Source of the DNA: Gymnopilus junonius
Taxonomy: Eukaryota; Basidiomycota; Agaricomycetes; Agaricales; Galerinaceae
Direction of reading: 5' to 3'
Assembly (NCBI GenBank): GCA_015501075.1
Contig: JADNYJ010000575.1
Coordinates: 1 to 20,085, forward strand
DNA length: 20,085 nt
In this document: one piece after another, positions 10,382 to 19,493 of the stretch
How the letters are laid out: each line of letters opens with the position of its first letter
Numbering within the stretch: position 1 is the first letter of the stretch
The notes under the pieces: generated by a model
What the model saw: the letters and a program-made list of their open reading frames with translations, nothing else
Told to the model about the DNA's origin: nothing
Database searches by the model: none
Translations under genes and position numbers: made by a program

Positions 10382-10447
10382 GAGTCAGAGAGACTAATGG
10401 TGATTCAGAGAGACCAATGGTGATTCAGAGAGACCAATGGTGATTCA
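10382..10447 (+). repeat. 20-bp tandem repeat, 3.3 copies
   Basis: The units are 10382-10401, 10402-10421 and 10422-10441, plus six bases. The core is GATTCAGAGAGACCAATGGT. The last two full copies are identical and the first differs at two positions. It lies in the divergent KDZ-TET/JBP spacer. Confidence 0.95.
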
Positions 10448-10766
10448 CTCATAAGTCAGAAAGACAACAAATGAGTAATTTACCATCATAAGTACGTGGC
10501 AAAGGGGAGGATGACAGGTTACAGGTAGCTATGCCTATCAGAGGGTCAAGTACAGATAAGATTAGATTAATAGATAAGATGGACGTGTTCAGATCACCTT
10601 TGTTGACTGGACATGTCCATCACATGCATGAGAAATCTGCTAGATGTATAGACCCAACCGGTTCAATTCCACCCATCGCCATTCAACTTCATCTCAGGTA
10701 TGCATGCCCGCCATTTTTTCATCCTTTCTACCTCCATTCTTCTTCAGAAGAGTGAAGCCGGTACTT

Positions 10767-10871
10767 AGAAATACTCAAGCCTGGGAATACGCTGAGTACC
10801 AGTTTCATTCCAATGAGGCATTTGCGCTGAGTGAGCCAACTACAGAAATACTCAAGCCTGGGAATACGCTG
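10767..10871 (+). repeat. 28-bp perfect direct repeat, spacer 49 bp
   Basis: The sequence at 10767-10794 recurs exactly at 10844-10871; each copy begins AGAAATACTCAAGCCTGGGA. The two copies lie 105-210 bp upstream of the assigned TET/JBP ATG. A role as promoter element or transposase-binding iteron is possible but unproven. Confidence 0.9.
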
Positions 10872-10975
10872 TGGAGGGTTCAATCTTGCGTTTGGTTTAA
10901 TGGATTTTTAATATTGCTATCCTCCCTACTTGATGCATACATTTGCTGATGAAAAACTATTTGCAGGTACCTTTT

Positions 10976-12583
10976 ATGCCAATGGAGCCCATGGGCATGC
11001 CGAATGTAAGTTTTGAAAACTAAGGAGCCCAGCGGTCACTGATTTCTTTCAGTATGTCTATAGCGACGAAATCCTGTCCAAATGGGCCAGTCTCTTCACA
11101 GTTTCCACCCATGCGACCTTTGACTTCAAATCCCTGCTGAAGATGGGTGTTCGTGATGCTGACAAAAACCTGGCCGATGATCTTTGCAATCTCTCACCTC
11201 TAACTTCACCAGATTCCAGCCGCACCCCATCGCCTGCATCCATGCCTCCTCCCTCCCCCAAATTGTCCACACAACCTATACCCCCTACAGTCATTGAATG
11301 CCCCCAGATGCTCCCCACCCACCTCCCAGGATTGACTGCGGTGCAAAAGAGGAAGCAGAAGAAGAAGGCACAGAGCCAAAAGAATCGGCAGGAGCACCGC
11401 CTAGCTGATAACAATACATACTGTGGAAACCGCCCCCCACCTCCCGACATCCAGGAAAACTACGTGGATGTAGGGGAGCCAGTATACACCGCCACTGACA
11501 CCAAGAACACAGATGCCGCCACCACGGGTTTTGTTGGGTTAGATAGGGCTGATTTTCCAGTGACTATATGCTATTTGGATGATGTTGTGGGCGAGAACTC
11601 AACCTTTCATCATGAGCTTCAGAAGTGGGATGGCAGGTAGGTAATTCACACCCCAACCATGACGGCCTATGTACTTGCACCCATAGGACCCCGATTATCA
11701 TTGTTGACTGGGACGGATGCATCATCGCAATCTTGGCAGGCTGCCCCGATGACCCGACGTGGGACAAAGTACATCAGGCCACAGCAGACTTGCTCAAGGA
11801 TGCGGGGAAGCAATGCTGGGTGCCCAAGAAATCCCAACATCACCAACGGGGTGCCTTCAGCACCCTTCACTGTGGCATCTCCCATGGAGGTGGCCAGACC
11901 CACCCCCAAAACCTAGCCAACAGGGCAACCAATGGCCGCATCATCAAACGCCCCAATGAGTCAAAGCCAATGAAGTGCATTGCCGGTTTTGGATCATGTA
12001 AGCTCCTGCCCCATATGCCCATACCGCGAACTGACTGCTTTGCCAGTGGTATTTCAGTCCTGGGCACCAAAGCTACATGCATACTATGTGGAAAAGCTCG
12101 GCGCCCTCCAAAGGAGCGACTTGTCCCCTTGAACGGCCATTCCGTAACAGCGTCTTCCCTGTGACCACATACAACCTCGGCCCACAAACAGTCTGCTATC
12201 CTCACATTGACTTCGCCAACCTACCTTTTGGATTCTGTGCCATTACCACCTTGGGCAAGTTCAACCCCACCAAAGGCGGCCACCTTGTTCTCTGGCAGTG
12301 TAAACTTGTTATCAAGTTTCCTGCTGGCTCAACCATTCTCATCCCCTTGGCAATCATTCACCACTCCAATGTTGCAGTCGCGCAAGGAGAAACGTGCTAC
12401 TCAGTAACACAGTATGCTGCCAGCAGCCTGTTCCACTGGGTTGATCATGATTTCAAGCTGACCACAGCATATCGAGAATCCCTCACACCAGAGGAGTTGG
12501 GGAAGTTGGATGAGCAGAATGAAGGGCACTGGGCCTTTGGACTTTCCTTGATGCCCTGCCTTCCCTCCGTCAGTACCGCTTAG
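10976..12583 (+). CDS. TET/JBP-type 2OG-Fe(II) dioxygenase (four exons, one frameshift)
   Basis: Enzymes of this family oxidise 5-methylcytosine or thymine in DNA, using Fe(II) and 2-oxoglutarate in the nucleus. Exons are 10976-11005, 11053-11636, 11687-11997 and 12047-12583; all junctions keep phase. The N-terminus has a Ser/Pro linker and a basic KRKQKKKAQSQKNRQ patch (possible nuclear signal). The core runs PIIIVDWDG, GISHGGGQTHP, IAGFGS, SWAPKLHAYYVEKL, then the double-stranded beta-helix: HID iron ligands at 12203-12211, GGHLVLW, FPAGSTILIP, and the distal His at 12362-12364 in HHSN. One extra base in the C4 run 12125-12128 shifts the frame within exon 4. The RxS motif that binds 2-oxoglutarate reads Cys-Tyr-Ser (Cys at 12395-12397). 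ATG 10976 is the first Met of a very short exon, so the true start may lie upstream. The family is certain; activity is doubtful. Confidence 0.88.
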
Positions 12584-13382
12584 CTAGTTGTATTCCTCTC
12601 TTTCTTTTGGTAGCCTTCATGTAAATTTCTTGCCATTCCAGAAGTCTGCATATCAATTCTTTTGCTTGTTGCCAAATTCAAATTGAATGCAAAAAAGTTG
12701 AAGGGCACCCTGAGACCCAGAAGATGCTTCGGGGACCAAGAAACATTCCGTGGTGATTTTGTGAATAGCCTGAGATGGTCAATAACTTAGGATGCCTCTA
12801 CGTCTCTTTTTCCTCATAAAAAGTCAGATGGATGCAAAGAGTTCTTTGTCAACCTTATGCCATTATGTACCCAAAGTCTGAAGGGGCATTGTAATGGCAA
12901 GTGACCTGTGCAGTCATTGTTGCTAAAGACCATGTTAAAGCATTATTGCAATCTTAGTTGATGTCGAATGGACTTTGACTACCCAGATGACTTGCTTTCT
13001 AGCCTTGATCTTTTTAAGTAAAAGTGTTCAAGGGGTAAGCAATTACTTTAATCTCTCTTTTATTGACCTTTTCAGCTTTGAATTGCTCAGTATACACTAT
13101 GAAATCCAGTGCATATAGTGCTATGGGACCGCCTTAATTTGGCAACTGCTCAAACTTGGCAATCTGTTGATCCGTGGTTGTCTCCAAAACTGAGCTGTTC
13201 GTGAACTCCTCATGAACCGATGTTCTTTATGGATATAAAGAAAGTGTGCTATTTTCGGCTGATCCTCAGTGTTGCGTATTATAGGCGGTGTATAAAGATC
13301 GAACTTCTGATATGCCAAACTGGTCACCGTGAATATGCCCTCCCCATGTCAACAATCTAACCAAGAAAAGAGATGCGTAGCA
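12584..13382. other. No recognised gene; TET/JBP downstream region
   Basis: This is AT-rich sequence after the TET/JBP stop codon. No frame resembles a family I know. It may hold the 3' untranslated region and the right end of a KDZ-TET/JBP element, but no terminal inverted repeat was found by eye. Confidence 0.5.
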
Positions 13383-13828
13383 CAGGCATCAATATTATGC
13401 TGAGTAAGTTGTTAGCTTCAGCTATGGCTCATTTGTACAGAAATAACATAATCCTCTTAGAAATCTCAAAGAGGAAAGGCGGAAAGTGCGTGAGCATGCC
13501 AAGAAGTAAGTTTCCATTGCTTTTTCCACAACGTATAATGACTGAGAATGGTGCCCATATAGGCGACTAGAAGAAGAAACTCCAGAAGATTGTCAGCACC
13601 AAAAGGACAAACACCGTGAAGCTCAAGCATGATATAGAGCTGCCAATTGAACTCAGCTCTGTTTGAAGTCTTGGCAGGACAGGTGAGCTGTGGTTATTCA
13701 ATTCACAGATTCTAGCCTGATACAAATGTCTGGTTTGGCATAGGAAAAATGAGAAGTGGCATAAGGCCCAGGAAAATGATGAGCATGAGTTGGTGCTCAC
13801 ACTTCAGGTGGACGAACCAGTGGTGTGA
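13383..13828 (+). pseudogene. Small basic/charged gene remnant with three phase-matched introns
   Basis: Four exon pieces are visible: about 13383-13403, 13461-13505, 13563-13682 and 13744-13828. The introns between them (57, 57 and 61 nt) have GT..AG ends, and split codons rejoin sensibly. The translation runs QYYAENLKEERRKVREHAKK, RLEEETPEDCQHQKDKHREA, YRAAN, TQLCLKSWQDR and KNEKWHKAQENDEHELVLTL, ending at TGA 13826-13828. Two in-frame TGA codons (13630-13632 and 13648-13650) fall where Arg would fit (QA-stop-YRAAN-stop-TQ). It resembles the basic YY..N....R.RAR helices found in many multicopy basidiomycete proteins. I cannot name a function. The 5' end is not defined. None of its exons is long enough to stand out as an ORF. 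Confidence 0.5.
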
Positions 13829-14118
13829 TGGAAAATACTTCTGGTAGACTGCAGTTTTTTTGGATAATGTCACTGCCCTGCATTTTTTGAGTTTCTTTCA
13901 CATATTTTCTTGACTCTGACTCTGCGTCACTCTCACGAGTCTGGCCAAACTGGGTTGAAACAAAGGGAATATATTGAAAAATGATCGGTGACAATCAAAC
14001 TCTAAATAGTGGAAGGGTTCCTGGCAACAAAGATCAAATGGTATGACATAATTTGCCAGCGGGCAAACAGCCTGCTGGCAAGCGATCTGCCAATGTACAG
14101 GATGGGGCAAGAAGGCGT
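13829..14118. other. No recognised gene
   Basis: This is sequence after the small pseudogene. I see no coding-like frame or clear repeat here. Confidence 0.4.
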
Positions 14119-14352
14119 AATCACCCCACTAAATGGGGTACAATGAAACAGAGTTGAGAAAAAAAAAATATGTACAAGAAGGCAAATACGGCGTGATGAC
14201 AAGATACGAAGGGAAGATATTGACAGGGAAAAGGGCAGGAGGTGAAGCAAGAGACGTGCCATTTCACAGAAAGAGAGCAAAGGGTATGGTCACCACACAT
14301 AATGGGGTGCAATGAAATGGAGTAGAGAAAACAATTATATACAAGAAGAAAG
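14119..14352 (+). repeat. Diverged direct repeat of about 65 bp
   Basis: Copy A (about 14119-14182) and copy B (about 14288-14352) share TCACC..ACTAAATGGGGT-like starts, AATGAAA, a GAGAAAA run and a TACAAGAAG end. They sit about 169 bp apart, just downstream of the minus-strand gene that ends at 14487. They look like old duplicated non-coding sequence. Confidence 0.6.
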
Positions 14353-14358
14353 GACGGT

Positions 14359-14422
14359 GGAGCAAGGAGCAAGGGAGAGACATGAACAACGGAGCAAGGA
14401 ACAAGGGAGACATATGAACAAT
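14359..14422 (+). repeat. 32-bp tandem repeat, two copies
   Basis: Units 14359-14390 and 14391-14422 both start GGAGCAAGGA and contain CAAGGGAGA and TGAACAA. They differ at a few positions. Confidence 0.85.
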
Positions 14423-14486
14423 GGATTTTCGAGGCAAAGGCAATCTGAGCAGTTGGCAAACGGTGGACGCATCGAAGACTAATGCG

Positions 14487-16057
14487 TCAGCCACTGCGTT
14501 TGGCATGCTTGGCAAAATTTTCTTGGGCTTCATCGCATGACTTGCAGACCTCGTCGAAAAGTTCTGGGTCCCCTAAATTGGTGAGGCAGTCATATTCGTC
14601 CTCGGAGGTGTCTTGGTGGGCAGGGCTTGAAGTGGCGTAAACAGCTCTGGTCGATCCACTGGATCCGGGGGAAGGAGGGCATTGAAGGTTCAAGAGGGCA
14701 AGGGAAAAATAGCCGGGTGGATCTATGCAAGGATAGGAAGGGAGGTGGGAGGGTCCCTCCTCCGGTGAATCATAAACCCATACAACACAACGGCGTCCGC
14801 TTGGAGGCATCTTCTGAAGACCTTCGTCGTCCTCTACATCAGGCGATTTGCATTTACGGGGGTTAGAGTCAGGAGAAGGCATCGAGTCCCTGGCCGTCTC
14901 GTAACCATCTGAATCGGGATCCGAAGGTTCCTTATCAGCAGTCGCCGTGGCCTGTGCCAGGGATGAGAGAGCAGAGAGCAAGAAAATGGGTCAGGTCTGA
15001 ACACCGGTACTGGCATAGGCGCGCAGCTCAGGTGCCAGCTCCAATATTTGTGCATTGGTATCTGCATTGGTGACTGGAGGGCAAGGTGCAGGTTGGACTG
15101 CCTCTTGATGGGCCTCTACCTTCTCATCAGCGTCTCCTTCATCCTCACTATCCTCGACCAGAATACGTTCCCCGGTAAAGGGGTGAGTTTGATACTGTCG
15201 CATATGGAGGGAAACACCAGAAGGGGCAAAACCATGACTTGGAATGAAGCCAGGCCTTGCGACATGACGGAAGAAATCAGGGCGTTCAGCAGCGGAAGTT
15301 CGGGGAGATGGGGTATCATTAATCATTATGGGGTTACCCTGCTGGCCAGGGGTAGGCAGTGGTGTCTCGGGGACTACATTTGGCTTGGGGCTTATTGGTA
15401 GGGGAGTCCTTGGAGGAAAGAGGACCCGAGGCATCTGCTGCCTGAACAGAATGGTGTGAGACGGCAGAGTGGGCTGAGCAGTCAGCATTCGTGGAGTGCT
15501 GTTGTTGCCGCATGTGGGTGAAAGCACGTTGGAACTCTGCTGAGTTTGCCTGCTTTGCGCACTGGTGCTAGGTCCAGCAAAGCGGACTTCACGATTGACC
15601 AGGGCATCACAAAAAGCCTGCACAGCGGTGTCCCAACCAATGACTCTCATGTAGGAAGCACCGGAAATGCCACTGGTAATGGCTTGACAAGAAGACCTGA
15701 AATATAGTTTGTGTGAGCAAAAACAGCCAGTAGCCATCATGGAAATACTTACCAAGTACCATATACACCAAGTCCACTGCCGACTGTCACGACCCAAAAT
15801 GCGCACTGCGAAAGGCTGTAGAAAGAGTGGTTGAACCTATTGGGGTCGGGGACAATGGTGGTGCTGACATTCGGATTTGTGGGTGCTGCCGTTGTGACCT
15901 GGGTGGCTGGGGCAGCACTGGGCATGGAGGCAGGTGTCGACATGGGGGTGGAGCTCGACGTCACCAGTGCAGGAGGGACAGATGAAGCACCAGCAGGCTG
16001 AGCGGCGCCGGCAGGCTGAGTGGCATTGGCAGGCAGGCCCGCCCCAGTGGTGTTCAT
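14487..16057 (-). CDS. Protein with Cauli_VI/RNase H1 N-terminal-like domain
   Basis: Exon 1 is 16057-15753 and exon 2 starts at 15696; the 56-nt intron 15697-15752 rejoins a Trp codon in phase. The N-terminus is rich in Ala, Pro, Thr and Ser (QPAGAAQPAGASS). The junction reads FWVVTVGSGLGVYGTW, then SSCQAITSGISGASYMRVIG and DTAVQAFCDAL. This matches the caulimovirus viroplasmin/RNase H1 hybrid-binding fold, which in cellular RNase H1 binds RNA/DNA hybrids. A Pro-rich region and an acidic stretch (EDSEDEGDADEKVE) follow. The frame meets TGA at 14991-14993 and is then open again in the same frame to 14487. The tail is Ser/Asp-rich and contains CKSCDEAQENFAKHAK. That TGA may be a real stop, a decayed Arg codon, or part of an intron. 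No RNase H catalytic domain is visible. The start choice (ATG at 16057) is tentative. Confidence 0.5.
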
Positions 16058-16762
16058 TGAGGATCCGTTACCTAAACGCAATGGTGGTCAGGCTGTACGG
16101 TCAGGCTGGAGGGGGATGAGATAGCTCACGTTGACCTTGAGTTGGAGTGTGAGAAGGCATATCTGTTCGAATGGGATTTTTGCAAGAGGGGGTGAGATCT
16201 TTGGGATGGATGTTCAAATTTTCGCATTCAAATACCCCCATAAAATGACAGGGACATGCCCAGCCAAGGAAGGGAGTGGTGTTTGTAGCTGAGACCGAAA
16301 AAATCGGTTGCAGGAGCCATAATTGTTTGGTTGATCAGGGTAGGTTCTTGAAGCAAGCTGCTTGAACTTGGCGAACCAGTCAGTCGAATTGGAGATCACC
16401 ATCGGGGAGTATTTTAGGAATAAATTGGTGAGTCGCGAAGAGGATTGGAAGGGGATTGGCTCTGTTAAAAGATTGATTTCTTCAGCTAGAAAGATGCGAA
16501 ACTGACCCTGCTAGCAAATGAACTGTTCATGTGGATGAACCTCGTGAACCAGGGAAAGTCCTGATGGGGGAACAGGTCAGTTCCAACCCTCTCATAAACA
16601 AGTGTGGGCACCCTTCTTGAACCAGTGCTTCAATGCGTATATGTGCCTTCATACCAATTTTCTTCTTTGGGGGTCATACACAACTTGGCAGCCATCTGCC
16701 TCAGCTTTAGCCAAGTTCATTGTTCAGTCTTCTTCAAAGGGCATTTGTGCCAATCCTCAACG
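16058..16762. other. No recognised gene
   Basis: This region lies between the divergent minus-strand gene and the 137-bp duplication. No frame resembles a known family. It may carry the promoter of the minus-strand gene. Confidence 0.4.
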
Positions 16763-17036
16763 TTCTAGAGGTCAATATATGCTGAGTAAGTCCGCGCTTT
16801 ATGTGATACTTGAGCTTCACTTACGGTCCATGTCAGACATCTTCGCAGCTCACTACCTTCCTCATAGAAGCTACAACGAGCAATTTGAAGCTGCATCCTT
16901 TCTAGAAGTCAATATATGCCAAGTAAGTTCATGCTTTATTTGATACTTGAGCTTCACTTACCATCTGCATTAGAAATCTTTGCACCTCATTGCCTTCCTC
17001 ATAGAAGCTACAAAGAGCAATTTGAAGCTGCATCCG
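16763..17036 (+). repeat. 137-bp tandem duplication containing splice-like junctions
   Basis: Copy 1 (16763-16899) and copy 2 (16900-17036) are adjacent and highly similar by eye. Both start TTCTAGA and end in GAAGCTGCATCC. Each has a GTAAGT donor (16787 and 16921), an acceptor-like CAG or TAG about 50-60 nt later, and an open segment reading LPHRSY-x-EQFEAAS. This looks like an old tandem exon-intron duplication. It lies just upstream of the plus-strand gene that starts near 17148. Confidence 0.8.
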
Positions 17037-18847
17037 CTCCCGTACACATTTCCATTATCCGATACACCAGAAATTCAAAGCTTTGTCCAGAGGGTAAGTG
17101 GTCATCATGTTCGTTCAGTCAAGACGTGACTCACATTTTTGTTGTAGCTGGTAGAACCCAATGGTAAACCCAGGAGCATTCCAAGGGAAACGAAAGGAGT
17201 TTCTCATCAGGGAAAAAATAGCCTATGAAGCAGCAGTTGAGGGGAATTATACATCTGATGCCATCACCATTATTCAGCGGCGGTACTTCAAGAGATTCCC
17301 AGTTGAACTCCCTCAAGACCAGGAACCAATGCAGGAGGCATTAGATGCGGTGAACGATGATGAAGCAGACCCAGAGCCAGAGCCTCCAAAGGAAGAAGAG
17401 CTTACACCAGAGGAGTACGCACTGCAGATCAAGAAATTAGAAGAACGCAGGAGTTGATCACCTATCATAGAGCTGTAAGTGGTGTATGTTTGTTTATATC
17501 AGAAGGCAATAAACTGACGATCACTTCTAGCAAATCAAATGTTGGTTAGTTTATCAATACATGAAAGATCACCCCTCCGACGATCCCTCCAAAGAGGGAT
17601 CCTATCATGTTCTTCTACAAAAGCTCACCGGCGTCAAGGACAACTGGCTGTGCCTCAAAACTGCCAGCAATGTTTGGAGAGTACATCAATGCGATGCAAT
17701 CGAAGCGGAGGCAAAACAGCGGCTAGAGTTGGCCAAGGAAAGCAAGAAGAAGTTGGCATCAATTTGTCAGACAGTGGTAACAGAGATGTATGCAGCATTG
17801 GGACCTCAGGAAAAGGAGAGATTTGAGAAGTTGGCAATCAAGCAGCACGAAGAAGCTGTTGCACAGTGGGAATCATCCATCAAAGGCCCACCTTCAACGC
17901 TTCCCGCTGATCACCAATGGTATGCTCACTATTTTCATCTCATTTGTATTGTCATTAACTTCACAATCTGCTCCTAGATGCATCTTAGGGTTGGCTCAGT
18001 TTGTTCAGCCTATTCTTGATGGAATCTGCGAGGCTACTGGGTGGACATGTTCGTTTATTGCTGGGGGTCCGGAACCTGTGCATGCAGGAAGGCTCACTGT
18101 CATCAGGTATGTTCATGGCAATTCCTTTTGATGATTTGCTAACAAGCCAACAGTGCTCACTTGGGGACCACTTCTGGAGACATTAAGATGAATTTTGCTC
18201 AATCAGAGCAGCAGAAGTGGAAGGAGTCTATTATTCCTGCATATGGCAGTTTTTTGAGGAAGTGCTATAGTAAGTCCCCCTAAACCCCTCCAGCTGCGAT
18301 GTATTGCTTACTCCAAACCCAATAGCTGGAAGAGTGTCGAGCTCATGCCATTTCCCGGATGAAAACTTCAAGGCAATGGATGAGGTTGAGCTGGAGAAAG
18401 GAGGAGCTACATTCCACATGGTTCCGACATTGATGGATCAGAACCTGCCCTTGGTGCCGACATGGCTCAGTGATCGCTGTCACCTGCTACAACCGCCGTC
18501 TCTGCTCCACCTTCGGAATCTCCTGCCATGGGCCCCGATCCTACTCCAACCTCTTTGCATGCAAATCCCACCGCAACCTCCTCGAACTCCGCTCCAGGAA
18601 TTTACACTTCGACGTGTGCTGGCACCCCATCTCCAGCCATTTCCACTCATACTCCCTCAACCACCGCCACACTGAATTCAAATACATCAAAAAACTCCCC
18701 CCAGCCGATTGCTACCGAGTTGGCGCCAGCATTTGCAAATAGTTCAACAGATCCCAACACTTCAGCTTTGGCAATGCCTATATTGCCATCTGGACCCCCA
18801 ATACCAGCTTCAAACTCCATGCAGCTTTCCAATCTACTTTCTCCTCG

Positions 18848-19066
18848 TCCGCCTAGTCGACAAACATGCCTCCTTTGTCCCCTCACTGTTCCAGTCCTCC
18901 ACCGCCCTCCAACAATGCAGCGCTTCTAGCTGCTGGCCCAAGGGCTCCTTCTCCCCATCCGCCTAGTCGACCAAACATGCCTCCTTTGTCCCCTTGCCAT
19001 TCCAGTCCCCTGCCCCTCCAGTAAAGCAGTGCTTCTAGCTGCTGGCAGGTGCTCCTTCTCCAGCTC
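18848..19066 (+). repeat. Tandem repeat of about 110 bp in the Pro/Ser-rich linker
   Basis: Copies are about 18848-18957 and 18958-19066. Both start TCCGCCTAGTCGAC and contain AACATGCCTCCTTTGTCCCC and GCTTCTAGCTGCTGG. In one frame each would encode NMPPLSP and further Pro/Ser residues. Small indels between copies change frame, so the linker cannot be read through. Confidence 0.8.
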
Positions 19067-19493
19067 TCTACATGCCCAATGCACCACCCGCACACTCTTT
19101 GTCACTCGCAATGCCCACGTCGATTACACCCTCTTCCTCCACCTCAAATTCTTTGCTCACCTTACCGCCTATTGCCCTATCACTGCCCTGACTTTATCAT
19201 CCAATTCCTCATCATCCCCGTCCTCATGCCCGCCCGTGTCATCTACCTCACCAATGCCGCCGCTTACATCATCATCAAAGACAACTCAGCCTGTCAAGAC
19301 AAATCGGAATCTGCGCCCCTTGAACAGAACACCACCAAGTGTCGCACTCGCCCAATCGTCGAAGTCCAAACCAGATTCTATGGCTTCCCAGCCTCCTGTC
19401 ACGGAAAACCCTCCCTCCTCGAGTCGAACTATCCCTACAAAATGACGACATGGTGCTGGAGACCCCGAAGTAGGCAGAAGTACAACTTCTGAG

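Larger units (their letters stand above)
10148..10975. promoter_or_regulatory. Divergent intergenic region between KDZ and TET/JBP genes
   Basis: Two genes diverge from this stretch of about 830 bp, so promoters for both should lie here. It holds a 20-bp tandem repeat (10382-10447) and a 28-bp direct repeat (10767-10794 and 10844-10871). A splice-acceptor-like TTTGCAG ends at about 10966 after CTGAT, so an upstream TET/JBP exon may lie in its right part. I could not define one. Promoter function is inferred from arrangement only. Confidence 0.45.

Noticed and set aside
10382..10447. Possible CRISPR-like repeat
   Set aside because: The units abut without spacers and the genome is eukaryotic; it is a simple tandem repeat.
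10531..10949. Two overlapping plus-strand frames upstream of TET/JBP
   Set aside because: They cover the 28-bp direct repeat and show no TET/JBP N-terminal similarity; an upstream exon may exist but I could not define it.
11058..11450. Minus-strand 130-codon frame
   Set aside because: It is antisense to the well-supported TET/JBP second exon.
14002..14459. Minus-strand frames with hydrophobic translations
   Set aside because: The hydrophobicity comes from purine-rich repeats read in antisense; there is no start context or family match.
17920..17977. Reading through the intron after DHQW as coding sequence
   Set aside because: A GT..AG intron of 58 nt restores the conserved downstream block in frame apart from the split TGA, whereas read-through gives an unrelated tail.
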